Assembly (NCBI GenBank): GCA_021399435.1
Contig: JAJTUP010000001.1
Span: 620,001-684,000 of the forward strand
DNA from: Diaporthe sp. PMI_573
Lineage: Eukaryota; Ascomycota; Sordariomycetes; Diaporthales; Diaporthaceae
Length of the DNA stretch: 64,000 bases
Direction of reading: 5' to 3'
Below, piece by piece: positions 45,211-55,885 of the stretch (within the stretch, counting starts at the first letter, position 1; the number at the start of each line of letters is the position of its first letter). Under the pieces are notes generated by a model. That model was not told the origin of the DNA, ran no database searches, and was given only the letters and a program-made list of their open reading frames with translations. The translations under genes and the position numbers were made by a program.

Positions 45211-46474
45211 CTACCTCGTAGCCCGTTCTATGTCGTCCTCAAGGCTGTCCAGGAAGCTCCGCCCCGCCGGCTCGTACGACAGCACCTTTCTGGTGCGGTC
45301 GGGTCTGGAACGAGAATTTGCCGCGAAGATGAGGCGCGCGATGCCCTTGAAGCGGCTTTTTGACAGCAACGAGTCCAGCTCTTCCAGCGTCACCTGCTTT
45401 GGCTCCTCGGTGGCCACCAGGCCCTTTTGCTTGAGGACCTTGCCTGCGGCCACGGCGAGGTCTTTTTGTGTGATCTCTTCGCTTGTTGCGAAGTAGTAGC
45501 CCTATATGGTGTCAGTGCATGGATGTTCCGGCGTTTTCCGAAGGTTGTGCGAAGGATTGCGCCTTTTAAGAGTGGGAAACGCAATGGGATATACATACCT
45601 CACGACCCCAGTCAGCACCCTCACCCCCTGCAGCAGCAGATTCGACGAGCTTCAAGAACACCTGGGCCACATCCGCAACATGCACCCTGGAGTAGATATT
45701 CGTTCCAGAGCCGTGATAGAACGTAGCACCCGTCTGGATGCTCGCCGACAAGAGCGACGGGTAGAAAACGCTGTTAACACGACCAGGCCCGGTACCCCTG
45801 CCATGTATGATAGGCGGGCACACGACCGCGGTCTTGACCCGTCGCTCAGTCCAGGCCGCCTGGATGAGCAGCTCGGTGTTGCGGTGCACCGTCGCCTCCG
45901 GGATGGACCAGATTGCGTCGATGTCGTCGATGTCCGACCATACCTTTGGGTGCAGCTCGCCCAGGTTTTCATACTTCACGATGATGCCCGTGCCGCCGAG
46001 GTGGATGTAGAAGGCGGGCAGCGAGGCGGACGCGCGCGCGCTCACGCCTGCGAGGAGGGCGCTTACTGCGGCGTCGTTGTCGGAGTCGCCGTGGTCTTTT
46101 GGGTGGTGTTGGTTAACTTGCTAACTCTGCTCCTTTCTCTGTGCTGCATGGCATGGGCTGCATGGGCGAGTGAGTGTGGAACGACGTACGGACTACGATG
46201 TCTGCCTTTGACGCGGCATCCTTGAGTAGGTCGAAGCTTTCAAAATCACCCTTGAGAACTTTCACGTTTGGGTATTTCTCTGAGAATGATGGCTGCGGAT
46301 TGCGGAGGAGGACGGTGATGCTGTATTCGGGATGAGCTGTCACGAGGGTATTGAAGACGGTTCCGCCTACGTATCCCGTAGCTCCGGTGCTATTTCACTT
46401 CAGCTGAGCCCTATAAAGGTTAATTTTTAGATTGAGAGGTATTTCAAACCATACATGAAAATGCTGGGAGCCAT
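45211..46474 (-). CDS. NAD(P)-binding extended-SDR/NmrA-like protein (335 aa, 4 exons)
   Basis: Exons in coding order: 46474-46455, 46389-46190, 46095-45599, 45501-45211. The 20-nt first exon plus exon 2 create MAPSIFITGATGYVGGTV, the TGxxGxxG Rossmann fingerprint. YSITVLLRNP supplies the basic residue that often selects NADP. Later KGDFESFDLLKDAASKADIVV is the usual substrate-exclusion strand of nucleoside-diphosphate-sugar epimerase/NmrA-like proteins. The SDR catalytic YxxxK is not obvious, so a redox-sensor or oxidoreductase role is undecided. An 11-nt poly-C run (45193-45203) lies just past the stop. Confidence 0.87.
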
Positions 46475-47337
46475 TATGACAGATTTAAATTAATGGAGCT
46501 TTTTACTCCTAAGGGTGCAGTCGAAACCTATTTCTCGTTTCTCCTCTTTTTGGTGTTTCGACGTCGACGAAACTCAACTATATTCATTCCGGAATTGAGA
46601 ATCCGGAGTCAGAGGTAGTTATAACTACATGACTAAGAAAACCATAATTTATAATGCCACACGGTCTAATATTACTCCATGTCTCCGAAACTTTGGCGGT
46701 ATGTGGCCACAAGAGCATCTATCCTGGTCAAGCGGAACTTAGCGAAGTGGGTTTGCAAGGCTTGGTCTTGTGGTATCCACGGACGAGCGTGCGTGGTTCG
46801 GCCGAAAAACGCCAAGTCCTGTCAATGCAGACTAGAGGGTACAAATTTCAAGCTCAACACTATGCGAAGAAGTCACTAAGGGGACCGAGGAATGCTTTGG
46901 ATCGTGTTCCAAAGGCTTCCAGTTTGTGTGCAGTGCCAAGCGCAGAAGATGTGGGACTCAAATGAATACGATGACGGGGCCAGGGCTATGAAGCGGACAC
47001 CGACGGGACCAAGGAGCGACTGAGATGAACAAGCGGTACGGCACAGAAAAATTATACTTGCAATACACAATATGGGCAGTTCAGTCTACAAAAACGTCCG
47101 TTGAAGCTGATTTGATGATTGGGGCCAGCCCGATGGAATTGACATCGAGCTTGGGGGTGAAGAAACCCGCTCGCTAGGTTTCAATGTTAATTAACCCAAG
47201 TCTATGGAGACAGGAGGAATTCACGTGTATGTCCAATTCGTGCGTTGGATATCTGCCAAACAAAACAGCGGCGGGTACAACACACATAAACAGTGCCATC
47301 CATCTACACTCAAGATGACTCTTCCACCAACGGTTTC
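46475..47337. other. Intergenic between the SDR and ZIP genes
   Basis: AT-rich, ORFs short and motif-free. Nothing recognised. Confidence 0.4.
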
Positions 47338-48432
47338 TCAAGCCCACAGAGCTAGAACCGCCATAACAGTGACACCGGCGGCTATGCAAGCAAAGGCAGA
47401 AAGCTGCACCTTGAGAGGCAACCTCCTCATTTCCGGATTAAAGAGAAATTCATGCCCCAACAGCTCGACCAAGCCAGTATACATAAGAATTCCGGCACTG
47501 ATAGAGTCAAAAATACCAGTGATGAGGAGCTGAGTCTCGGCGTTGGCAGGCTTGGTGGCGATGCCGACTGCTGTGGCAAGTGGTGACGATAGGCCGAAGA
47601 TCGTGGCGAGTAGATATGGCCACCACGGGCTCGAGGCAGGCCAGGGGGCGACAGCTAGACGGGACCCGAGACCGAGTCCTTCGAAGAGCTGGTGGAAGGT
47701 GAATACGACAGTAAGAATAACAAGATTGCTGGTTGTTGACAAGACTAGTCCGATAAAGATGCTGTGGAAGACAACTCCAAACTCCAGGATGAAGATGGCT
47801 GTCAACTGACCAGACAGCGCTGACAGTGAACCCTCACTTCGCTCTTGTTGATGGACGTTTTGCTTGCCGCTTGACCCAAGTGAAGAAGCTGGGTTGTCCC
47901 GAGAAATGGAAGATTGTCTTGAGCAGCAGCTGCAGCATCCCCGAACGCATGCCTCGACGTCGGACTTCGTGGTCCCCGCTGGCCGCGAGGCCGGTGCGAC
48001 CTGCTCCGCGCCGAGGGAAAAGCCCTGGGAACCAAGGCTCGTAGCCATTAGTTCAATCAGGAACATGACCATCACCGTCATGAGGCCGATAACAAACACC
48101 CAGTCGCAATCGCCTAGCCGCGCGGCCAAGCATTCATGGTGGAGAGCCTCGACGGCTGGGGATAAGAGATGCATCCACGCCGTGGCTATGATCACTCCGG
48201 TTCCGGTATGTTTGCACACGAAGAAGACTGATTTGGGCATGCGAAAAAGGGTGGTCCTTGAGGAGAAGACGGGCAATAGGGCCCCAAGTAGGGATGCCGT
48301 CAGGAGTATGAAGATAGAGGCGATTCGCAGGCCTTTGTTATCAAGGCCGGCGGCCTTGCCACATGTTGGGGGGAAGTTCTCCTCGAGCTTGGCCTCCTGT
48401 CGAAGGACGAAATGAGTTGTTGGAATGTCCAT
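47338..48432 (-). CDS. ZIP-family zinc/iron transporter
   Basis: Single exon, 364 aa from ATG 48432 (MDIPTTHFVL...). An in-frame ATG at 48558 would add 42 residues. The shorter start fits the usual fungal ZRT N-terminus better, with ENFPPTCG before the first helix. There are eight hydrophobic helices. Signature residues: HTGTGVIIATAWMHLL in TM3, VVFHSIFIGLVLS in TM4 and FHQLFEGLGLGSR in TM5, the paired His motifs that form the metal path. The TM3-TM4 loop is long and rich in Cys, Ser and His (CVRGCCSCCSRQSS), a likely metal-sensing loop. Expected role: Zn2+ uptake across the plasma membrane. It opens a stretch with three metal-transport loci. Confidence 0.92.
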   Translation of the reverse strand: MDIPTTHFVLRQEAKLEENFPPTCGKAAGLDNKGLRIASIFILLTASLLGALLPVFSSRTTLFRMPKSVFFVCKHTGTGVIIATAWMHLLSPAVEALHHECLAARLGDCDWVFVIGLMTVMVMFLIELMATSLGSQGFSLGAEQVAPASRPAGTTKSDVEACVRGCCSCCSRQSSISRDNPASSLGSSGKQNVHQQERSEGSLSALSGQLTAIFILEFGVVFHSIFIGLVLSTTSNLVILTVVFTFHQLFEGLGLGSRLAVAPWPASSPWWPYLLATIFGLSSPLATAVGIATKPANAETQLLITGIFDSISAGILMYTGLVELLGHEFLFNPEMRRLPLKVQLSAFACIAAGVTVMAVLALWA

Positions 48433-49301
48433 AATTTGCAAGACGGTGGTGGACCAGCAGCACAGAGAGCTAGCATTTCCGGCCCAAGCGAGGGGATTCG
48501 AGCAGAGAATGCCTCCTATGCATGGGAAGACGCTACTTTTGCCGTGGATTCTGACCATCAAGGTTCTCTTTCTGTCTATCAATATTACCCGTCAATCACA
48601 CCCACACATGCAAAGAGACGGCTTAGCGACTTGGCACCCTCTTGGGCTGGTGACTGCTTCTTTTAACGACGCAATACAAAATCGTTTATCTTGATCAAAT
48701 AATGGATGACAACAGGGGAGGAAATGATTACGAAAAGCGATAGACGAGAGTCTACAGACTGGTGAGCATAGGGCAGTGATTCCTCGTTTCACCTTCAAAC
48801 ATACTTACAAGCTGCATTATGGCGTACTCAGCGGACCTGGCTCCTCGCAATTACCAAGTGTTTTGATTGACTGTTTGTCCATGGACCGGCAGCGCATCCT
48901 TGAGACAACAACTCCTAATGCTCCCAGAATAAACCCCAGGGGAAACCACAAATTGATTCTGGTGATATCGAATCACGCTGGCGAGGGGATGTACATCACA
49001 CTATCATTTTTGGGTAATTTCGCGAGTTGATCAAAAGAGTTCCTGCGCTCTTGATGGGGTGGCAAGGACACCTGGGCCGCCAGGTGCTTGGCAACTGGAC
49101 TGCTTCTTTTAGGATGTATTGGTTTATCCATGTCGATGACGCCGTCGAAGACGATCCCATTTACAAGAAGAGATCCTCTTTTACGTAGCAAGCCACTACT
49201 GATGGCAGTCATGTGAGGGAATAAGTGACTAGTGACCTGCCAGTGCTGCCTCAATCAATGCGCAGGGTGAGGCAATGATATTACCTACAACTTGAATATC
49301 A
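48433..49301. other. ZIP upstream region and HET 3' side
   Basis: Holds the ZIP promoter, possibly with the alternative N-terminal extension to 48558. No other gene seen. Confidence 0.4.
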
Positions 49302-51548
49302 TCAAACAAGAGTAAAGGTACTCTTTTCTATTTTACTTTGCTTCCACATATCAATGGCAAGTCCATTCATCCACTTCAGGACCACACATGCTCCCAGCAA
49401 CTCAACCCCCGTACTAACCGGCCGTAGAATAAAAGGCATGGCGCCACCTCTAAGCACAGCGACAGCGTCACCAAGGCGCCCTGCTCTTCTAGCGATACCG
49501 AGATCACCGCCCTTGGTAAGGAATATATCCCAGGACCGTAGGGTGAAGTACTCCAGTAACTGCGACACCTGGCAGGATTTGGTCGGTGGCGCTGATTCCC
49601 GGAGAAGGGAACCGACCATGCGGGTCCGCATCGTCCGGAAATAGCCCTCCCTAGGGTTCTCAGCGGCTTCTTGTACATCCATATACTCAAGAACGTCTGC
49701 AAGTCTCGGCCTGTAAGTGCCATCCTCGTAAACAGAGCAGACTATGCGGACAAATGCGTCAAAGAAGCCAGTAAGCACTGAATCGTAGTCCACGGAGCTA
49801 TGGAACGAATCAAATGACCACAGGATGGCGCCGGCGGCCCCTTCTAGCCAGCGAAAGAGAATTGAGTCGTCTCTTTCGTTTGTGGTGCCGGCGGACGTCC
49901 AAAGTATCTGGTCAACTTCGAACCCGTCGAGCGAGAGCTTGCGATCATTCTGGTACTGTTGTATAATGGTGGTTAGACTACCCGACGCTCGCCACGGCAG
50001 GGTGACTCGGATGGTCCTTGAAGCCCTGAGTGTGACACCCGTTGGACAAGGCATCGTAGGCTTCGCTCCGTAATCAGGGACCCATGATGGGTGTGCATCG
50101 TCTTTGACACCACTTGTTGATCCAACAAGGAGAAGGGGTGTTAAATACCCGGTTTGCTCGATCAAATACATTGTCACCTGCCGGAAGATCCTCCATGGAG
50201 GAGACTTGTAGTCCGGGCGGAGTTCCGATGGCCAGCTCATCGTGCGGGAGGTCTCGGCGGCGATGCCCAGGAGGGCAAAGATGTGGTCGCGAGGATCAGT
50301 TGCCTCGTGGTCAAGTGTGTGAAGAAGCAACGCTTCCAGGGACCATCTGTGACGAGAGTTGAGGATTAGGTAGAGGTCTTCCAGGCAAAAGCTTGTTAGG
50401 GGCTTCGGTGCAGGGCTCTCTGATATAGGTAGGATTTTGGACCCGCCTATCCACCGTCCAGCTAGTAAAAGTGGTGTGAAATCACGCGCCTTGCCGCCAT
50501 AAACCAACAGCGGGGTCTCCTTGGATAGATCTACCTCTTGTATAACCCAAATTCTGCTGAACCATGGCTTTTTCAGCATCTTGTCAAGTTCCGCCCACGG
50601 AGGTGAGTTGAGGCGTGGCACAGCGAGTCGCAGAGAGTCATCTAGCTCTTCATTCAGTTTCCGCTTGGGGTGTCTCATCTTCCAACCCAAATTGAAGGAA
50701 GAGTATTCCTGTCGCTGACAGAGCTCAAATAGCTTCTCAGAAAGTCCGTACCCGCCCTCGCATGGACCGTCGCTCGGGCCCAGCCAGACGATAGTCCTGA
50801 TAGCCTGCACGTAGATTCTCTCCATCAAACCGACCTGGTGCGACCTTTCATCCAGATCGTCCTGGTTGATAGAGATTTGGTCGATCCAGATCCAGGACTC
50901 CGCCAACATGGGGATCGCCTGCAGCTCCTGGATCCCCCGCTTCAGATGCACCGTGACGCTGAGGAGTTTCCCATTGCAGACGATATCCTTGTCCCGCGTG
51001 GCCGAGCCCCAGCAGTAGCTGAGGGCGTAGAAGGGAGGGGCCTCGGAGAGCCTGACCGTCGTCAGGATGTGGCCGAGGGGCCTGCGGTCAGTGACTGCTC
51101 TCTTCTCGAGCTTCAGCAGGCGGATGAAGGGCTGATTTTGAAGGCTGGCGTAGGCGAATGGCTCCTCAGGGCGGCGGCGGCTGCGGCGGAACTGCGAGTC
51201 CTTGCGTAAGACGGGGGGCCGCACAATCTTGGTCGTCGAGCGGTTGATGGTGTGGCCGCCAGAGGATTGAAGACGCGTTACCCTCAGGCGCGATTGCAAT
51301 CTCCTCAGTGCGCCGGGACGCTGGTCTGTCGAGGACGGCGGCATCGCTTGCTTAACTGCAGACTGGACAACTCGAAGGTCATCTCCCACACGAGGCTTTG
51401 GCTTCTTGGGAGGCTTTGCCGAAGAAATGGGGAATTTACCCAGACTCCACCGGATACTATGCGTATGGCTGCCGCTGTTCCACCTCGGGCGAGGTGCATT
51501 AGTGCCTACCAGGATTAGAAATGGGTCACTTGGGGGCGGCCACCACAT
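49302..51548 (-). CDS. HET-domain (heterokaryon incompatibility) protein, 748 aa
   Basis: Single uninterrupted ORF, ATG 51548. Residues ~1-130 are basic and low complexity. From ~173 to ~330 the three classic HET blocks are seen: FYALSYCWGSA, SWIWIDQISINQDDLDERSHQV and MERIYVQAIRTIVWLGP. A later PRDHIFALLGIA block is also typical of the family. HET proteins mediate allorecognition and programmed cell death after fusion of unlike hyphae; the partner of this one is unknown. The first ATG is used, although M69 (MPPSSTDQ) could also serve. Its 5' end lies only 100 bp downstream of a truncated copper-ATPase gene on the same strand. Confidence 0.9.
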   Translation of the reverse strand: MWWPPPSDPFLILVGTNAPRPRWNSGSHTHSIRWSLGKFPISSAKPPKKPKPRVGDDLRVVQSAVKQAMPPSSTDQRPGALRRLQSRLRVTRLQSSGGHTINRSTTKIVRPPVLRKDSQFRRSRRRPEEPFAYASLQNQPFIRLLKLEKRAVTDRRPLGHILTTVRLSEAPPFYALSYCWGSATRDKDIVCNGKLLSVTVHLKRGIQELQAIPMLAESWIWIDQISINQDDLDERSHQVGLMERIYVQAIRTIVWLGPSDGPCEGGYGLSEKLFELCQRQEYSSFNLGWKMRHPKRKLNEELDDSLRLAVPRLNSPPWAELDKMLKKPWFSRIWVIQEVDLSKETPLLVYGGKARDFTPLLLAGRWIGGSKILPISESPAPKPLTSFCLEDLYLILNSRHRWSLEALLLHTLDHEATDPRDHIFALLGIAAETSRTMSWPSELRPDYKSPPWRIFRQVTMYLIEQTGYLTPLLLVGSTSGVKDDAHPSWVPDYGAKPTMPCPTGVTLRASRTIRVTLPWRASGSLTTIIQQYQNDRKLSLDGFEVDQILWTSAGTTNERDDSILFRWLEGAAGAILWSFDSFHSSVDYDSVLTGFFDAFVRIVCSVYEDGTYRPRLADVLEYMDVQEAAENPREGYFRTMRTRMVGSLLRESAPPTKSCQVSQLLEYFTLRSWDIFLTKGGDLGIARRAGRLGDAVAVLRGGAMPFILRPVSTGVELLGACVVLKWMNGLAIDMWKQSKIEKSTFTLV

Positions 51549-51648
51549 TAGGCGAGGGTATCTCTCCCTTTTTACATGGGATGTTGCAGCGTCTTAACCT
51601 TAACCCTCGGGGTTGATCGCTTGACGAATGCCAGGCTACTGCGAGAGC

Positions 51649-53088
51649 TTAGACGAGGCTACCGAGCACGAAGGACACGATCCCGCGTGTGAATTCTGAC
51701 ACAAGGCCCTCTCCCCAGGCCAGAACGACAACAGGGATAGTGAGGAGGGAACAGAGGACTGTCATGAGGAGTAGCCTCTGGAATTTGCGTCGTCCACCAG
51801 AGACCGCTGGGTCAGCACCTGGAGGAGCCAGTCCACTACTGAGATCGCCAATCTTCTCGAGCAGCTCACGGGCGCCGATAGTCGTCAGGTCGTACTCGAC
51901 CTGGACGGTTGACTTGTTGAGAACGACAATGTCCTTGAGCCCATCAATGACGGACTCAGACAAGGTACGCCCAGCAGGCCCGGAAACAAGCAGGTTCAAG
52001 ATCTCGCCGCCGCCCTGCTTGATCCTGTTGAGAACAAAGCCAGTGGCAGTCCGGGCCGTAGCAAGAGGGTTGTCGACACTGGCCAGGGACGGCTCGATGC
52101 CGAAGTCGGCTTCCCCGCGGATGAAGTTGACGCGAACATCGTGAGTCCCCGGGATGTAATTCAAGGTTCGTGCTAGCTTCTCCGCACAATCGTTGCAGGT
52201 CATGCCTTCCACCGAAATGGCCACGTGTTCATATCCGGCGTCCTTTTCGACGTCGTTGCCTGGCCTGGTTCGTCTGGTTGATCCATGGGCTACGGTCTTC
52301 AACTGAACACTAGTGCCCAGCGTTTTACCACATGTCGCAGTGCTTCCGATCGCATCTGAGCCACAGCCACGGCCCTTCGGCTGAGGAACCTGGGTGATGG
52401 CAGGAGCTGAACCGCAGGAAGAGCTCTTGTCCGTAGAGGAGCAGCTCGGCTTAGTCTTCTGCATAGTAAGGCCGGTAGCAACACCGAACTTGTTCGTATT
52501 AGAAGAGCAGCAAGTATCGCGGCCAACTTTGGCCTTGGATGAGCATGACCCAGATTTGGGCTGCTTTGGCTGTGCAACAGATGCCTTGCTCTCGCAGCAT
52601 CAGACGCCCTTGTTCTCGAGAAACACTCCGGGAAATGCATTTAACCTTGTCGAGGAGAGACTTGTGTCGCTCGAGGGTCTCATTGAAGCCGTGGGAGGGA
52701 GCTTGCTCGACGGACGGGCCCCTCGTAGAACCTATGGCCAGGCGTTAGCTTCATGCGATCGCTAGAATAGTTGTTACGCGTATCGAACCGTGGATATCAT
52801 CCTTTTCGAAACTCAGGGAGGCGGCAACGACGGCACACTGCTCTAAAGAGTCGGTCAGTATGGATCGCCGCAAGGGTCATGTATGGTCAGCCCATGATCA
52901 CATTTCTCGTCCGACACGCAGCAGCCAGATCCATTGTCCACAGCCGTCGCGCCTTTCTTGGTATCTCCATCGCAGCGGGGCCCGTTGTCTCTCGGGACAG
53001 AACCGGTCTCACCAACGAAGACCTGTAGGCTGTTGCCAAGAACAGGAGCCGGAGCCGGCTGTGAGCCACTGCAGCAGCTTGTGCCCAT
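51649..53088 (-). pseudogene. Truncated, decayed P1B-type (copper/heavy-metal) ATPase
   Basis: The longest intact piece is ATG 52464 to TAA 51649 (271 aa). It has a Cys-rich start, a heavy-metal-associated domain with GMTCNDC (residues 87-93), a second HMA-like fold, and one and a half membrane helices (LLLMTVLCSLLTIPVVVLAW, then GIVSFVLGSLV-stop). It ends where relatives enter their second helix; the actuator, CPC helix and DKTGT phosphorylation domain are missing. Upstream, Cys-rich coding remnants continue to an ATG at 53088 (MGTSCCSGS...GCCVSDEKC), interrupted by a TGA after LENKGV (about 52594) and by frame changes. I read this as the 5' half of a lost copper ATPase. A short metal-binding protein from the 271-aa frame cannot be excluded. 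Confidence 0.75.
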
Positions 53089-53853
53089 GTTGTCTATCGG
53101 TGATCGGTAACAAGAAATATTGGTAGTGTCGACAGCGATAACTGGATCGAAAAATGAAAATTATCTTAACTCAAACATCAGATGGAGACCCAGGAACAGA
53201 AGAATGTATCTGGCCTTCAAATATGATAAATTGTTAGGGCTATTGAACCTTCTATGCCCAGAATATGTCAAACCAGTGCCAATACCCACCGAACCTCCTT
53301 CGTTCAAACGCCAAGGGACCCAAGACCACGTTTGCAGTACCCGGCAGAACGGCAAGGAACTGCTCCAAGGTTCAGCTTTTGCGCTTGGCAGGAGAGCCAA
53401 GCCCCGGAAGCTGACGCGGTCTAGGTTTTCATGTCTCTGTAGCCGGCCAGAGATCCACCAAACCCAAGAATATTGGCGAGACGTGCCATGGTTCTGGAGT
53501 AGGACCCAGTCACACAGCAGAACAAAACACTACCTTGGCTTCATGATTGCGTGCTTATGTACGGCCATGATGCACCAAACCGTTCCGAACGAACGCAAAC
53601 TAGTAACCGATTCACCCGTCCAAATGATTCACCGTTCCGATAACCGTCCGCGGTCTGCGGAAGCCGGGGCCCGGCTGTGGGGATGTGGGGTGTGGGTCAC
53701 AGTCGGTCCGATTTTACCCGGAAGCTTGTCCCGGGGGATTGTTTACATAAACCACATGGGATCATTCTTTGTCGAACCCGCTGTTCTGGCCAATGACGCA
53801 TACAGTCAGAGCCAAGCAAAGCAGCAGACAAGTCAAACAAACACCCAGCGAAG
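53089..53853. other. Intergenic before NRAMP
   Basis: The open frame 53120-53857 has no family resemblance and is treated as chance. The stretch must hold the NRAMP promoter. Confidence 0.4.
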
Positions 53854-55885
53854 ATGAACCGCACCTCTCGAACTGATGAGCCCTACGAAGGGGAGCTTGA
53901 GGGCTACAACCAGAGCCCGAATCCCTTGTCGCCCGCGCTGACCACCAACCGGGATCTGAACGGCATCGTCAACACCAGGACACAGAGGGACAGCGGCCAG
54001 GGCGCTGGGCTCGGCGACGATGCGCACAATCGAGAAAACAATGCAGAACCAGCTCCCGATGAGGCGCGGGGGGGTATTGACAGAAAGGGGCTGGCTAATG
54101 GATTTATTTCCATTAGCCAGCCCCTGGGAAGATGGTTCGAGCATCTCAGCTCCAACCGCTTCCCTCTCGCCTCATCCCCCTCTGCTGCCTCACCTGACGG
54201 GCCCACAGGCCAAGGCAGTGGCGCCAAGTCCTGGACGCAAAGCATCAAGCATGGCTTCTTCAAGTTTTTCTCGTTCGTCGGTCCTGGCTTCATGGTTGCA
54301 GTCGCGTACAGTATGAGAACAGTCTTCATCCCTCGACACGACTGAATGACTACCCGAACAACCGATGAGGCTAACAGTCGAATTCTACAGTTGATCCTGG
54401 AAACTATTCTACCGGCGTAGCTGCCGGCGCTACTTACCAGTTCAGACTCCTCTTCATCGTTCTTCTGGCCAACATTTTTGCCATCTTTCTCCAGATCCTG
54501 TGTATCAAGCTGGGTACGGTCTCGGGGCTCAATCTGGCAGAGGCTTGTCGGGAATTTCTGCCGCGTTGGCTCAACTATGTCCTCTACTTTTTTGCGGAGG
54601 TCGCAATCATTGCTACTGATATTGCCGAGGCAAGTTCATTGCCTCGACCACTTCTCCCTTCGCTTGTCGACCGGCTGATCATATCCTAACCGACTCGCAG
54701 GTGATTGGATTCGCGATTGGCTTGAACCTCCTCATCCCTGCGATCCCCCTCGTCGCCGGGTGCGCTATTTCGATTCTCGATGTGATGCTCATTCTTCTAT
54801 TCTATCAGCCGGACAAGTCTATGAGAGGCCTTAGGATTTTCGAGTTCTTTATCGTCGCTCTCGTCCTAGGCGTTGTAGTGTGCTTTTGCATCCAGCTGTC
54901 CCTTGTGCATGGTACCAGTGTCGCGAGTGTCTTCAGGGGCTACCTACCATCCAGCGCCATTATCGAGCAACAGGGGTGAGTTCTCTCCAGGTCAGAATGC
55001 TAGTGACTCTTTCTGACTGTGAGCAGACTCTACCAAGCATGTGGCATCCTCGGGGCGACGGTGATGCCTCACAGTCTGTATCTCGGCTCAGGCATAGTCC
55101 AGCCCCGACTCCGAGACTACGATGTCAAGCATGGCCTGCTGCCCGAGGATACAAACCCCAGCGACGATGAGGATGTGAAAGACCATTACACCCCGTCGCT
55201 GGACGCCATCAAATACTCCTACAGAATCTCGGCGCTGGAACTCGCCCTCGCACTCTTCACCTTTGCGCTGTTCGTAAACTCGGCCATCCTGATCGTGTCC
55301 GGCATCTCCCTCTACAACAACCCAGACGCCCCCGAGGCAGACATCTTCAGCATCCACAGGCTCCTCTCCACCTCCATCTCCCCCGGCGCGGGGACCGTCT
55401 TCGCACTCGCCCTCCTGCTGTCTGGCGTCTCCGCCGGCGTGGTATGCACCATCACCGGCCAGATGGTCTGCGAGGGCGCGCTGCACTGGAAGCTCAAGCC
55501 CTGGCTCCGCCGCCTCGTCACGCGCAGCATCAGCATCATCCCCAGCGTCGTCATCGCCGCCGCCGTGGGGCGGTCGGGCCTCAACGACGCGCTCAACGGG
55601 TCCCAGGTGGTCCTGAGCGTTGTCCTCCCGTTTGTCACGGCGCCGCTCATCTACTTCACCTGCTCTAAGAAGCACATGAGGGTGAGTGGTGACAGGGTCC
55701 GCCTGAACACGGGAGCCGACGAGCAAACCCAGGGTGTTGTTGACCCCGCCGGTGCGGAATCGGATGGGCCTGGGAATGTCGACATGGCCAATCCGTGGTA
55801 TATCACCATCTTCGCTGTCTTGCTTTGGCTCGTTATTACTGTGCTTAACGTGGCGAATCTGGTTTTGTTGGGCCTCGGGCATTAG
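53854..55885 (+). CDS. NRAMP (SMF-type) divalent metal transporter, 609 aa, 4 exons
   Basis: Exons: 53854-54310, 54391-54629, 54701-54975, 55027-55885. Intron 2 has a GC donor (GAG|GCAAGT) with a TCCTAAC branch and CGCAG acceptor; without its removal the frame is lost. Splicing gives the TM1 metal-binding motif DPGN in YIDPGNYSTG and the TM6 motif MPH in GATVMPHSLYLGS, both diagnostic. About eleven helices follow a ~140-residue hydrophilic N-terminus. The protein imports Mn2+/Fe2+ with protons at the plasma membrane, endosome or vacuole. A perfect 16-bp hairpin lies inside exon 1 (54087-54124). Start: the first ATG, followed by a hydrophilic tail usual for the family. Confidence 0.93.
54087..54124. 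repeat. Perfect 16-bp inverted repeat, 6-nt loop, inside NRAMP exon 1
   Basis: 54087-54102 (GGGGCTGGCTAATGGA) is the exact reverse complement of 54109-54124, with TTTATT between. In mRNA it would form a strong hairpin. The protein it codes (GLANGFISISQPL) is in the poorly conserved N-terminal tail. Confidence 0.85.

Noticed and set aside
48795..48805. Possible Zap1-type zinc-response element near the ZIP gene (ACCTTCAAACA)
   Set aside because: Only the first half matches ACCTTNAAGGT, which is too weak to report.
53120..53857. 245-aa plus-strand ORF before NRAMP
   Set aside because: No domain, irregular composition, and it overlaps the NRAMP promoter; its start is not in a favourable context.
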